A stretch of 30,697 nucleotides of DNA from CAYYEF01 sp964470825 (GCA_964470825.1 CAYYEF010000004.1:1-30697); one strand, 5' to 3'. Shown: positions 1 through 7,708, numbered from the stretch's first letter. Notes: a model not told the origin generated them from the letters alone. Translations and numbers: made by a program.

Positions 1-620
1 TATTAGAAAAAGTTTCGGCTCGTTCTGAACTTGGAGAAAGTGTTTCTTATATTGCAGTTGGTGATAAAACAATTGGTTTCTTTGCGGCTGCTGATAAGCA
101 AAAAGAAAATGCATTTCATATTATTAAAAAATTAGAAAAGATGGGGGTAAATATTATTATGTTAACTGGTGATAATGAAAAGGTAGCCACTGCTATGGCT
201 GCAAAACTAGGTATTCAAAAATTCTACGCCAATTTATTACCTGAAGATAAAGTTTCCAGAATTAAAGAATTACAAAAAACCAATAAAGTAGCGATGGTGG
301 GTGATGGGGTGAATGATGCTTCGGCTTTGTCTATTTCTAATGTGGGTATTGCTATGGGGGCTTTGGGTACAGATGGAGCAATTGAATCTGCTGAAATTGT
401 TTTGATGCATGATGACTTAGCAGCTATACCTAAAGTTATTAAAATGGCTAGAACCGTTCATCAAATTGCTATTCAAGATTTTTGGATTTGGGGCATCACT
501 AATATTTTAGGTCTAACTTTGGTTTTCACTGGAATTATTGGACATACTGGAGCTGCTGCCTATAACTTTATCTCTGACTTTTTTCCATTATTTAATTCTT
601 TGAGAGCTAAAATAAGGTAA
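1..620 (+). CDS. Heavy-metal (P1B-type) P-type ATPase, C-terminal part
   Basis: This is the C-terminal part of an integral membrane ATPase that couples ATP hydrolysis to metal-ion transport; the gene is open to the left window edge (reading frame from base 3). Visible are the P-domain motifs MLTGDN and MVGDGVNDA, which bind phosphate/Mg in the HAD-like domain, followed by two hydrophobic segments and the ending NSLRAKIR. The NSLR ending after the last membrane helix is typical of the P1B heavy-metal family rather than of Ca/Na pumps. The usual metal-site residues lie mostly upstream and are not visible, so the metal (Cu, Zn/Cd or other) cannot be assigned. The last helix has GHTGAAAYNF, where many relatives have a His-Asn pair. 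The DKTGT phosphorylation site is outside the window. No strong terminator follows; the next transcription unit starts with its own promoter and riboswitch. Confidence 0.85.
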   Translation, partial: LEKVSARSELGESVSYIAVGDKTIGFFAAADKQKENAFHIIKKLEKMGVNIIMLTGDNEKVATAMAAKLGIQKFYANLLPEDKVSRIKELQKTNKVAMVGDGVNDASALSISNVGIAMGALGTDGAIESAEIVLMHDDLAAIPKVIKMARTVHQIAIQDFWIWGITNILGLTLVFTGIIGHTGAAAYNFISDFFPLFNSLRAKIR

Positions 621-702
621 ATTTTATAAAAAGCTTTAAAATATTTTTAAATAAAAACACTCCAAAATCTTAAGAAGACACTTAAAAAATAGTTTGTAAA
701 TA

Positions 703-730
703 TTGCGCATAAATATGATAGAGATATAAT
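703..730 (+). promoter_or_regulatory. Putative sigma70-type promoter of the B12-riboswitch operon
   Basis: A perfect -10 hexamer TATAAT lies at 725-730. A weak -35 match, TTGCGC, lies at 703-708 with a 16-nt spacer. Transcription would begin near 737, just in front of the riboswitch fold, which is where a riboswitch leader should begin. A second -10-like hexamer, TATGAT (714-719), overlaps. The region is AT-rich, so chance matches are possible. Confidence 0.4.
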
Positions 731-737
731 TCATTCA

Positions 738-949
738 TCGTTTTATCACGCCAAGCGTGACATTGGTCATATATGATTAATGTGGAAATGAGGTTAGATT
801 CCTCTACTGTGCCGCAACGGTAATATCTTTAAAAAGATTAGTCCGGCCTTTAAGACGATTAAGATTGAGAATTTTTTCTCTCATTTTTATTCCCGAGCAG
901 GAAGCGCATATAGATCTAATTTTGTTAAGTTCGGAATTAGTCACATATC
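738..949 (+). promoter_or_regulatory. Cobalamin (B12) riboswitch aptamer
   Basis: The leader matches the conserved core of the cobalamin riboswitch family (Rfam RF00174 consensus, from memory). In order: a 5' hairpin TCACGC/GCGTGA (746-760); TGGAA (783-787); the P4-like stem GAGG/CCTC (790-793 with 801-804) enclosing the GGT..A.TCC core; the hallmark GCCGCAACGGTAA (811-823); a peripheral stem 825-838; a GTC/GAC stem (841-856); a peripheral hairpin TGAGA/TCTCA (866-883); and a B12-box-like CCGAGCAGGAAGCGCATA (893-910). The B12 box is diverged from the common form but has the right place and order. It is followed at once by an intrinsic terminator and the start of a secreted DUF4430 gene. High-B12 repression of the operon is the expected role. 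A covariance-model search would settle family membership. Confidence 0.88.
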
Positions 950-973
950 CTTCTGCTCCGCAGAAGTTTTTTT
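950..973 (+). terminator. Intrinsic terminator, riboswitch expression platform
   Basis: The perfect 7-bp stem CTTCTGC (950-956) and GCAGAAG (960-966), with a 3-nt loop, runs straight into seven T residues (967-973), only 11 nt before the ATG at 985. The left arm plus loop (950-958) can instead pair with GAGCAGGAAG (895-904) in the B12 box, nine base pairs with one bulged G. Terminator and anti-terminator are thus mutually exclusive, as expected of an OFF switch. Confidence 0.88.
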
Positions 974-984
974 AATTTAAAAAC

Positions 985-1569
985 ATGCGTAGACAAATAT
1001 ACAAAAAAATATTTTCATTTATCCCGATATTGATAGTGGTTTTTTTGGTAACTTCTTATTTTATTGGATCACAAAGTTTAAAAAAAGATTCCGTTAAAAT
1101 TAGTGAAAGTTATGAAAATCCTGCTGCCGTTAATTTTTTACAGAGTGCTCAAGGTGATGGTTTCTCTAACAATACATCGGAAGTGGATTTTGATATGAGT
1201 AAAAATACCTCAAATAATATTGGTCAAAACTCAAATCAAAATTTATCTGAAAATAATCAAGAATCTTTAATAAAGGTTTCTTTAAAAATTGAAGATAAAA
1301 ATTATGAAACAGAGATCTCAAAAGACAGCTCCGCTTATGAATTAATGCAAGAATTAAAGATGCAAGGTCTACAATTCTCTGGTCTTGAATATGCCGGAAT
1401 AGGATTTTATGTTACTGAGATTAATGGTTTAAAAGAAGATAAAAAATCAGGTTTATACTGGACTTTGTACATAAACGAGAAAGAGTCAAATGTTGGAGTT
1501 TCGTCTCTTATTTTAAAAGACGGTGATTCTGTTGAATGGAAATATGAAAATAGAAATAAAAATAATTAA
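985..1569 (+). CDS. Secreted or membrane-anchored DUF4430 protein
   Basis: This 194-residue protein starts with a positively charged N-terminus and one hydrophobic segment (about residues 11-28), so it is probably exported and may stay anchored. An Asn/Ser-rich linker (about 60-95) leads to a DUF4430 domain (about 95-188). DUF4430 is related to the C-terminal beta domain of transcobalamin/intrinsic factor. The domain is recognised from GLYWTLYINEKESNVGV and the closing KDGDSVEWKYE. It lies directly downstream of the cobalamin riboswitch and terminator and 14 nt before the larger DUF4430 protein, so the two are very likely co-transcribed. A role in binding or handing over cobalamin outside the membrane is inferred from domain plus riboswitch; binding of other ligands is not excluded. 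There is no Shine-Dalgarno sequence at the start. Confidence 0.82.
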   Translation: MRRQIYKKIFSFIPILIVVFLVTSYFIGSQSLKKDSVKISESYENPAAVNFLQSAQGDGFSNNTSEVDFDMSKNTSNNIGQNSNQNLSENNQESLIKVSLKIEDKNYETEISKDSSAYELMQELKMQGLQFSGLEYAGIGFYVTEINGLKEDKKSGLYWTLYINEKESNVGVSSLILKDGDSVEWKYENRNKNN

Positions 1570-1583
1570 TAAAAAATAAAAAT

Positions 1584-3761
1584 ATGAAAAATAAAATATT
1601 ATCAACTTTTTCGATCGCTTTATTGTTTGTTGCTAATCCAGGACTAATTTTTGCTGAGGAAATAATTTCTAATAATCCTATTATTGAAGAAAATTCTGAT
1701 AGTATCGAAATCGAAAATACTAATACAGCTTCTTCATCAGAAACATATTTAACAGAAACAACAGAAGAGTCCACAACAACTTCTGATATAAATAATTCAG
1801 ATCTAGAAACATTAAACGGTCAAGAAATTTCCGTGACTGTAAATATTAGGTACAACGATTCTGTTATATTCAGTGGACCAGTTAATTTGATTGCAAATGG
1901 TACAACCACAATAACCGACAATACAAATACTGTTAGAGAAATTTTTTCTGATACTGCTTTGGGAGCACTAAAACAGACTGATATTGTAAGTGATGATTTT
2001 TCTATCTCAAATTTGGCTTACTACTCTTCTTTCGATTCTTTTCTAATTAATTGTCTTGAAGTAACAACAAATGATCAAGGTTCAATTGATGCTTGTTATA
2101 ATTGGCAATACATAGTCAATGACTCATATCCATTTGTTGGAGTAGATAAATATGATTTAACGGAAGGTGATAATGTTTATTTCTATTTTGGTAGTCCAAG
2201 AATTATTGAATTATCAACCACTACAATTTTTTCAGGTGATTCTGTAATTGCAACTGCTAAAAAATATGATTATAAAAATAATTTATATGTTCCATTAAAT
2301 AATTATGTTATTGGTTTAACACAGCCAGATCCAAATAATCCTTGGTCTCCAACAGTTTTATTTGCAACCTCTTCAAATGAATTTGGACAAGTAACTTTTC
2401 AGATAAATACACCGGGTTCATACGGAATAGGTTTAGAATCTGATTATTATTATCCAGTTTATAATGTAAATGTTTTAGCTACTACTTCAACTTCTACAAC
2501 TACAAATGCAAATTCAGGAGGCGGTTCAAATAATTCTAGTGATAAAAAAATTGATATTGAAAAAGCTATTGAATTTTTGATTTCAAACCAAAAAACCAAT
2601 GGTTCTTTTGGTTCAGATCTTTATACAGATTGGGCAAGTATAGCTTTATTTTCTACTGATGAATCATCAGCTAAAAATTCAGTAAAAAACTATTTAAAAT
2701 TAGATAAAATTTCCAGTTCAGTTACAACAGATTTTGAGAGAAGGGCTATGGCGCTCATGAGTGCAGGTATTAATCCTTACTCAGGAACAGATGTAAATTA
2801 TATTTCAGAAATTATTGAAACTTTTGACGGTAATCAATTCGGAGATTCTGATTTAATTAATGATGATATTTTTGCTATCCTCCCATTAATAAATGCTGGA
2901 TATAAAAGCAGTGATCAAGAAATTAAAAAAGTAGTAGCCTTTCTTATTTCTAAACAAAATTCAAATGGTAGTTTTGAAAATGTCGATTTAACTGCTGCCG
3001 CAATTCAGGCTCTTGCTCTTGTAAAAAATCTACCAGAAGTAAATTCATCTATTACAAAAGCCAAAGCTTATCTAAAATCACAACAAGAGGATGATGGAGG
3101 ATTTGGTAATACGTTTGCGACTTTATGGGTGATGCAAGCTATTTCTGCTCTTGGTGAGGATTTCGATGATTGGTCAAAGGTAAATAATAATCCATTAGAC
3201 TATATTGCATCAAAACAATCTCAAGATGGTGGTTTAAATATAGAATTAGATATAAACTCCAGAATTTGGGCTACCTCATATTTAATTCCAGCTTATTATG
3301 AAAAAACATGGAATGATATTATGCAGAATTTCTCAAAACAAGATATTGAGACAAGCTCAAATAATACAACAAGCCAAAATACAAGTTCTAGTAGCGTAAC
3401 AAATTATTCCGAAGAAAATTTTATTGATAGTGGTGAAACAATGGCAACTTCTACAGTCAAAAATTTAGCAAATGAGGAAAGTTTAATTCCCAAAACCTTA
3501 AATATTGCAAATGCTGAAATTTCAACCGATCAGTTAATTAAAGGTCTAGAGCAGGTAGTAAAAGGTGAGTTAAATTCTGATGAATTAGCAAAAAAAATTG
3601 TTACTGGTGCAAAAGATAATCTTCAGGCTAATGCTCTTGGCTCACTAAATGAATCTGGTTTAATAAGCTTTTTTACTGATACTATAGAGCAAATTGTTCA
3701 GAAAATTCTTGCCGGAACTTCAACTTTATTGGGTGCTGTATTCTCATTATTTAACTTTTAA
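1584..3761 (+). CDS. Secreted transcobalamin-like protein (DUF4430 plus alpha/alpha toroid)
   Basis: This 725-residue exported protein has a clear signal peptide with a likely cleavage after IFA (residue 24). A Ser/Thr/Asn/Glu-rich stretch (25-80) leads to a DUF4430 domain (about 80-203, with Cys157 and Cys171), an Ig-like beta domain (about 205-298), a Ser/Thr/Gly linker, then a prenyltransferase/squalene-cyclase-type alpha/alpha toroid (about 322-585). The toroid repeats are visible as FLISNQKTNGSFG, FLISKQNSNGSFE, YLKSQQEDDGGFG and YIASKQSQDGG. A second Ser/Thr/Asn linker and an amphipathic or hydrophobic C-terminal helix (about 690-725) may attach it to the membrane. Animal transcobalamin combines the same two folds in the order toroid then beta domain; here the order is reversed. 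Position in a B12-riboswitch operon supports cobalamin capture. Other toroid-bearing surface proteins (for example adhesins) are the main alternative. Confidence 0.8.
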   Translation: MKNKILSTFSIALLFVANPGLIFAEEIISNNPIIEENSDSIEIENTNTASSSETYLTETTEESTTTSDINNSDLETLNGQEISVTVNIRYNDSVIFSGPVNLIANGTTTITDNTNTVREIFSDTALGALKQTDIVSDDFSISNLAYYSSFDSFLINCLEVTTNDQGSIDACYNWQYIVNDSYPFVGVDKYDLTEGDNVYFYFGSPRIIELSTTTIFSGDSVIATAKKYDYKNNLYVPLNNYVIGLTQPDPNNPWSPTVLFATSSNEFGQVTFQINTPGSYGIGLESDYYYPVYNVNVLATTSTSTTTNANSGGGSNNSSDKKIDIEKAIEFLISNQKTNGSFGSDLYTDWASIALFSTDESSAKNSVKNYLKLDKISSSVTTDFERRAMALMSAGINPYSGTDVNYISEIIETFDGNQFGDSDLINDDIFAILPLINAGYKSSDQEIKKVVAFLISKQNSNGSFENVDLTAAAIQALALVKNLPEVNSSITKAKAYLKSQQEDDGGFGNTFATLWVMQAISALGEDFDDWSKVNNNPLDYIASKQSQDGGLNIELDINSRIWATSYLIPAYYEKTWNDIMQNFSKQDIETSSNNTTSQNTSSSSVTNYSEENFIDSGETMATSTVKNLANEESLIPKTLNIANAEISTDQLIKGLEQVVKGELNSDELAKKIVTGAKDNLQANALGSLNESGLISFFTDTIEQIVQKILAGTSTLLGAVFSLFNF

Positions 3762-3771
3762 TTTAATTAGG

Positions 3772-3777
3772 TATAAT
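3772..3777 (+). promoter_or_regulatory. -10-like box for a possible leaderless internal transcript
   Basis: TATAAT ends exactly 7 nt before the ATG at 3785, the spacing expected if transcription starts on or next to the start codon. No convincing -35 is seen. If active, it would express the transporter gene independently of the riboswitch. Confidence 0.4.
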
Positions 3778-3784
3778 AAAATTT

Positions 3785-4339
3785 ATGAATAGAAAGAAGA
3801 CTATAATAATGTTTGCTGTTTTAGTAGCTATTGGAGTTTTTGGCAGATTATTACCACATGCTTGGAATTTAACACCTCTTATTGCAACTACAATTTTTGC
3901 TGGAGTTTATTTAGGCCCAAGATATGCATTCTTTCTTCCAATTATAACAATGTTAATTAGCGATATAATTATCGGTTTCTACAATCCTCAGATTATGGTC
4001 TCTGTTTATCTCAGCTTTGCTATTGCTGGTTTGATAGGTCACTTTTTTGCCAAAAATAAAAAGATAAATAGTATTGTCCTATCGGCACTGGCTTCATCAA
4101 CCTTGTTCTTCTTAATTACAAATGGAGCAGTTTGGCTATTTGGAACTATGTATAATTCGGGTCTTTCAGGATTAATTCAATCTTATATAGCAGGAATACC
4201 GTTTTATCGAAACATGATGCTTGGTGACGTGATTTACACTTTATCATTGTTTGGTGTATATGAATTATCAAAATCTTTGGTTAAAAAATATTACTTAAAA
4301 AAAGCCTCAGTTATTTCAGATAATAGTATAAGGTTATGA
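3785..4339 (+). CDS. DUF6580 membrane protein, ECF S-component-like transporter subunit
   Basis: This 184-residue integral membrane protein has about five to six transmembrane helices. The N-terminal GVFGRLLPHAWNLTPLIA, the GVYLGPRYAFFLPI segment and MLISDIIIGFYNP match the DUF6580 family, which is annotated as putative transport proteins and resembles substrate-binding S components of energy-coupling factor (ECF) transporters. Such S components bind a vitamin and dock on a shared EcfA/EcfT module encoded elsewhere; no EcfA or EcfT gene is in this window. It lies 23 nt after the transcobalamin-like gene and its stop overlaps the next start by 4 nt (ATGA). In this riboswitch operon cobalamin or a precursor is the most likely substrate, by inference. 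It has no Shine-Dalgarno sequence, but a TATAAT 7 nt upstream of the ATG. Confidence 0.75.
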   Translation: MNRKKTIIMFAVLVAIGVFGRLLPHAWNLTPLIATTIFAGVYLGPRYAFFLPIITMLISDIIIGFYNPQIMVSVYLSFAIAGLIGHFFAKNKKINSIVLSALASSTLFFLITNGAVWLFGTMYNSGLSGLIQSYIAGIPFYRNMMLGDVIYTLSLFGVYELSKSLVKKYYLKKASVISDNSIRL

Positions 4340-5073
4340 ATATTAAAAAAACATTTATAATAATTATTTTTCTGTTTCTATTGTTAGTACTTGGTTTATT
4401 ATTTATTAAAAAACCAGTAAGTGCACCACAATCTGATATAAAAAAAGATGAGGTTATAGGAATAGAAGTTATTTATATAGATAATACAAATAATCAACAA
4501 TTGAAGGTTATATATAATAATACTCTAAATACGGCTACTATTTATCCTAATGAAACAAATCAAGTTGTTTTCAATGCAACAACCTCTGGGTCCGGAGCAA
4601 GATACGAAAATTTAAAACAGGGTTTGATTTTGTGGAATAAGGGTGATGATGTAAGTCTATATCTAAATGACTCTCCAATTTTTACAGGAACTGACATTAA
4701 TAAAAAAGTTAATGAACCAGTTTCTGAAAATGATAATTCAAAAATATTGGGTTCTTGGACTTGGCAGGAAACTGTTCTCTCAAATAAAGAAAAAATAATA
4801 CCAAAGGATAAGAATCTTTTCTCAATAACTTTTGAAAAAGATGGAAATATTTCTGGTAAAACCGATTGTAATGGGTTCGGCGGAACTTATAGTAATACTG
4901 ATGTAGTTCTGAGTTTTGGTCCATTAGTGTCTACTTTAATGTATTGTGAAGGATCTCAAGAGACTGAATTCACTTCTTATTTATCAAAAACGGTTAATTA
5001 TTCAATTCAGGATGATAATGAATTGAAGTTATTAACATCAGACAACGAAACAATAATTTTAAAAAGAAAATAA
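4336..5073 (+). CDS. Membrane-anchored MliC-META domain protein
   Basis: This 245-residue protein has an N-terminal hydrophobic anchor (about residues 5-24) and two small beta domains on the outer face. The first (about 45-118) resembles MliC, the membrane-bound inhibitor of C-type lysozyme: it has a LKVIYNN strand and the signature SGSGARYENL followed by ILWNKGDD. The second (about 135-245) is a META/HslJ domain, with ILGSWTWQE, FEKDGNISGKTDCNGFGGTY and LMYCEGSQETEF. It overlaps the preceding gene by 4 nt, so it is translationally coupled to the putative transporter. MliC normally guards against host lysozyme, and META domains occur in surface stress or adhesion proteins. Its place in a B12-regulated operon is unexpected. 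It has no lipobox cysteine, so it is a transmembrane-anchored protein rather than a lipoprotein. Confidence 0.75.
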   Translation: MNIKKTFIIIIFLFLLLVLGLLFIKKPVSAPQSDIKKDEVIGIEVIYIDNTNNQQLKVIYNNTLNTATIYPNETNQVVFNATTSGSGARYENLKQGLILWNKGDDVSLYLNDSPIFTGTDINKKVNEPVSENDNSKILGSWTWQETVLSNKEKIIPKDKNLFSITFEKDGNISGKTDCNGFGGTYSNTDVVLSFGPLVSTLMYCEGSQETEFTSYLSKTVNYSIQDDNELKLLTSDNETIILKRK

Positions 5074-5117
5074 GCCAATTGTAGCTTTTCATCTTTTTTT
5101 CTGCTAACCTAAAATTA

Positions 5118-6701
5118 ATGTTAAAAGTTACCAATATAACCAAATTTTATGGCCCCATAAAGGTCTTAAATAAAATATCGTTTATTCTTGAGAAGGGACA
5201 CAAGGTGGCGCTTGTTGGTTTTAATGGTACCGGAAAATCTACTTTGTTAAAAATTTTAGCAGGTTTGATTGATCGTGATGCTGGATTAATTGAAATGCAT
5301 AAAGGATTAACAATTGGTTTTCTCCCTCAAGATTCTTCTGATTATGATTCTGAAAATGTTTTAAATTTTCTAACTAATTACGTTGGTGAAAAAGATGAAC
5401 CATTTTTAAGAAAAGTTGAGATAATGTTTGCGGGTTTTGGTTTGCCAAGTGAAATTAAGTTTAAAAAAATTTCTGGTTTAAGTAGTGGTCAAAAAACAAA
5501 AGTTTTTTTAACTGGCTTACTTTTGAAAAAAGTTGATTTAATGTTACTTGATGAACCAACTAATAACCTAGATTTACCAGCTTTGATTTGGCTTGAAGAT
5601 TTCTTGAAAAGAACCGAAACAGCTTTTATTGTAGTATCACACGATCGAAAATTTCTTGATAGTGTCACAAATAAAATTTATGAAATTGATTGGAAAGATC
5701 GAGGTTTGAGAATTACTAATGGAAAATATTCTGATTACTTAGCTCAAAAACAAAAAGAAATGGCTCGTACTCAATTAGAACATGAGATGCAACAAGAAGA
5801 ATATCATCGTCTCCATAAATTAGCAGAACAAAAACGTGATGATGCTATTGCTGGATCGAAATGGATGGGAACTGATAATGATAAAATTTTGCGTGGTTTC
5901 AAAAGAAATCGGGCAGGTCATTCTTTTAAAGAATCAAAAGTGGTTTTTGCTAGGATTAAAAGAATGGTAAAAATCGAAAAACCTAATTACCGTAAAGATT
6001 TTAAAATTGAAATTTCTGCAGATGATTCTGGTATTTCAAGAGACATCTTAATTAGGGATTTAGTTTGTGGATATGATGATGGTTTTAGGGTTGGGCCAAT
6101 TAATCTTGAAATTCCTTTTGGTAGTCGGGTTTGTATTCTTGGATTAAATGGTTCCGGAAAATCAACTATTCTAAAAACAATTACTGGCATTATTCCAAAG
6201 ATTAGTGGTGAAGTTTCAATTGCTGGTGGAGTAAAAATTGGTAATTTAATGCAAGAACACGAATCTTTACCCAAAAAAGAAACTCTAATTAATTTTCTAA
6301 AAAAACGAACAGAATCTGAGGATAATATTTTACATAATCACTTACTTCATTTTGGTTTTGGAGAATGGCAAGTAAAAGAGAAAATAGAAAATTTGAGTCC
6401 TGGAGGTCGGGCACGTCTACTTCTTGCTTTATTTGCTTCCACAAATGTAAATGTTTTAGTGCTTGATGAACCAACAAACCATTTGGATATGGAAGCAGAA
6501 GAAGCACTAGAAAAATGTCTGGCTCAATTTGAGGGAACTGTCATAACAGTGACTCATGATAGATTTTTTGTAGAGAAAAATAATACAGATTCTCTGTATG
6601 TATTGGATAATTCTGTACTTAATAAAATTTCTAATTTTAAAGAATATGTAGCTGAAATGGAAAAGAAATCAAAAAAACTTTTGAGAATGCTTGGCAAATA
6701 A
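5118..6701 (+). CDS. ABC-F family ATP-binding protein
   Basis: This 527-residue soluble protein has two ABC ATPase domains and no membrane segment. Domain 1: Walker A GFNGTGKST (about 34-42), signature LSSGQ (121-125), Walker B LLDEPTNNLD (143-152) and the switch His in VVSHDRKFL. A charged helical linker (about 205-285) carries the P-site tRNA-interaction motif region of ABC-F proteins. Domain 2: Walker A GLNGSGKST (342-350), signature LSPGG and Walker B VLDEPTNHLD. ABC-F proteins act on the ribosome (translation rescue, antibiotic protection, stalled-complex resolution) rather than in transport. Which subfamily this one belongs to cannot be told by eye. It is followed 3 nt later by the CapA-like gene and is probably co-transcribed with it. 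Confidence 0.92.
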   Translation: MLKVTNITKFYGPIKVLNKISFILEKGHKVALVGFNGTGKSTLLKILAGLIDRDAGLIEMHKGLTIGFLPQDSSDYDSENVLNFLTNYVGEKDEPFLRKVEIMFAGFGLPSEIKFKKISGLSSGQKTKVFLTGLLLKKVDLMLLDEPTNNLDLPALIWLEDFLKRTETAFIVVSHDRKFLDSVTNKIYEIDWKDRGLRITNGKYSDYLAQKQKEMARTQLEHEMQQEEYHRLHKLAEQKRDDAIAGSKWMGTDNDKILRGFKRNRAGHSFKESKVVFARIKRMVKIEKPNYRKDFKIEISADDSGISRDILIRDLVCGYDDGFRVGPINLEIPFGSRVCILGLNGSGKSTILKTITGIIPKISGEVSIAGGVKIGNLMQEHESLPKKETLINFLKKRTESEDNILHNHLLHFGFGEWQVKEKIENLSPGGRARLLLALFASTNVNVLVLDEPTNHLDMEAEEALEKCLAQFEGTVITVTHDRFFVEKNNTDSLYVLDNSVLNKISNFKEYVAEMEKKSKKLLRMLGK

Positions 6702-6704
6702 TTT

Positions 6705-7631
6705 ATGTTAAAACATAAAATCTACATAATAATTGGAATTATAATTTTGGCTTTATCTAGTATTTTTATTTTCCCTAAATTTACTAAAAATTTTATACCA
6801 GAAGATAAAAAAGATTCACAATTAAAAATTCTTTTTGTCGGTGATATTATGATGGATCGTTCTATTCGGACAAAAGCTGAAAAGGTTGGTTATGATTTTT
6901 ATTATGAATGTGTTGCACCAACTTTTTCTAAATATGACTTTGTGGTAGCTAATTTAGAAAGCACTGTTACAAATTATCAGTCTGTTAGTGTGGGAAAACC
7001 TCAAGAAGATTATAATCATTTCAGATTTACCATTGACCCCAAAGCTCTTGTGGCCATGAAGGATTCTGGAATTAATGTTGTGGGTGTTGATAATAACCAT
7101 ATTTTTGATTTTGGTAAGGAAGGTATAGAATTAACTAGAAAAAATGTTTTGGAATCAGGCTTAAATTATTTTGGCGATCCAATTGATGAAAATTATTCTA
7201 ATTTAAGATTAGAGAAGAATAGTATTGCTTTTAATTTAGTTTCTTTTAATGAATTTTTTGGCTCAAGTGATAAGACTTTAAAAAATGTAGAAAAAGTAAA
7301 AAACCAACAAGAACCAATAATTATATTTTCTCACTGGGGTGATGAATATGTCTCTGCTCCTGAGAGGGTTAAAAAATGGGCTCGTCAGTTTATTGATTCT
7401 GGCGCTGATGCTGTAATAGGTATGCATCCTCATGTTATTCAGGAAACTGAAACTTATAAAAATTCTTTTATCGCTTATTCACTTGGAAATTTTGTTTTTG
7501 ATCAATATTTTTCAGAAGAAGTTAAAAGAGGTGGGGCGGTAGAAATGATTTTGAATAAAGAAGGTGTAGTTTCAACTAGATTTTTGAATGTTTATTTAAA
7601 TGAAAAGAGAATACCATGTATTGTAGAGTGA
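6705..7631 (+). CDS. CapA-family (PGA_cap) metallophosphoesterase-like protein
   Basis: This 308-residue protein has an N-terminal membrane anchor (about residues 7-24) and an extracytoplasmic CapA/PgsA-type calcineurin-like domain. The expected metal-site blocks appear in order: GDIMMDRS (46-53), VVANLEST, GVDNNHIFDFGKEG, FSHWGDEY and IGMHPHVIQ. The family includes the poly-gamma-glutamate capsule protein CapA/PgsA, but in many bacteria it occurs alone as a cell-envelope phosphoesterase of unknown substrate. No capB/capC partners are nearby, so a capsule role should not be assumed. The gene starts 3 nt after the ABC-F stop and ends in TGA. A separate promoter for the next gene lies just downstream. 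Confidence 0.85.
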   Translation: MLKHKIYIIIGIIILALSSIFIFPKFTKNFIPEDKKDSQLKILFVGDIMMDRSIRTKAEKVGYDFYYECVAPTFSKYDFVVANLESTVTNYQSVSVGKPQEDYNHFRFTIDPKALVAMKDSGINVVGVDNNHIFDFGKEGIELTRKNVLESGLNYFGDPIDENYSNLRLEKNSIAFNLVSFNEFFGSSDKTLKNVEKVKNQQEPIIIFSHWGDEYVSAPERVKKWARQFIDSGADAVIGMHPHVIQETETYKNSFIAYSLGNFVFDQYFSEEVKRGGAVEMILNKEGVVSTRFLNVYLNEKRIPCIVE

Positions 7632-7640
7632 TAAAATTAT

Positions 7641-7669
7641 TTGACAAATTTTAAAATTCGTTATATTTT
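7641..7669 (+). promoter_or_regulatory. Promoter of the secreted protein at 7709
   Basis: A consensus -35 TTGACA (7641-7646) is followed after 17 nt by TATTTT (7664-7669), or after 15 nt by TATATT (7662-7667). Transcription would start about 30 nt before the ATG at 7709. Confidence 0.6.
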
Positions 7670-7708
7670 ATTTTTCTTAGTTCTTTACATATACCAAAAA
7701 ATAAACTG

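Noticed and set aside
5073..5100. Possible terminator after the B12 operon (AAGC/GCTT then T run)
   Set aside because: Only four base pairs with an 8-nt loop, and the T run begins several bases after the stem; too weak to list.
6705..7631. Capsule (poly-gamma-glutamate) biosynthesis locus
   Set aside because: Only a CapA-like phosphoesterase is present; no CapB/CapC-type genes accompany it.
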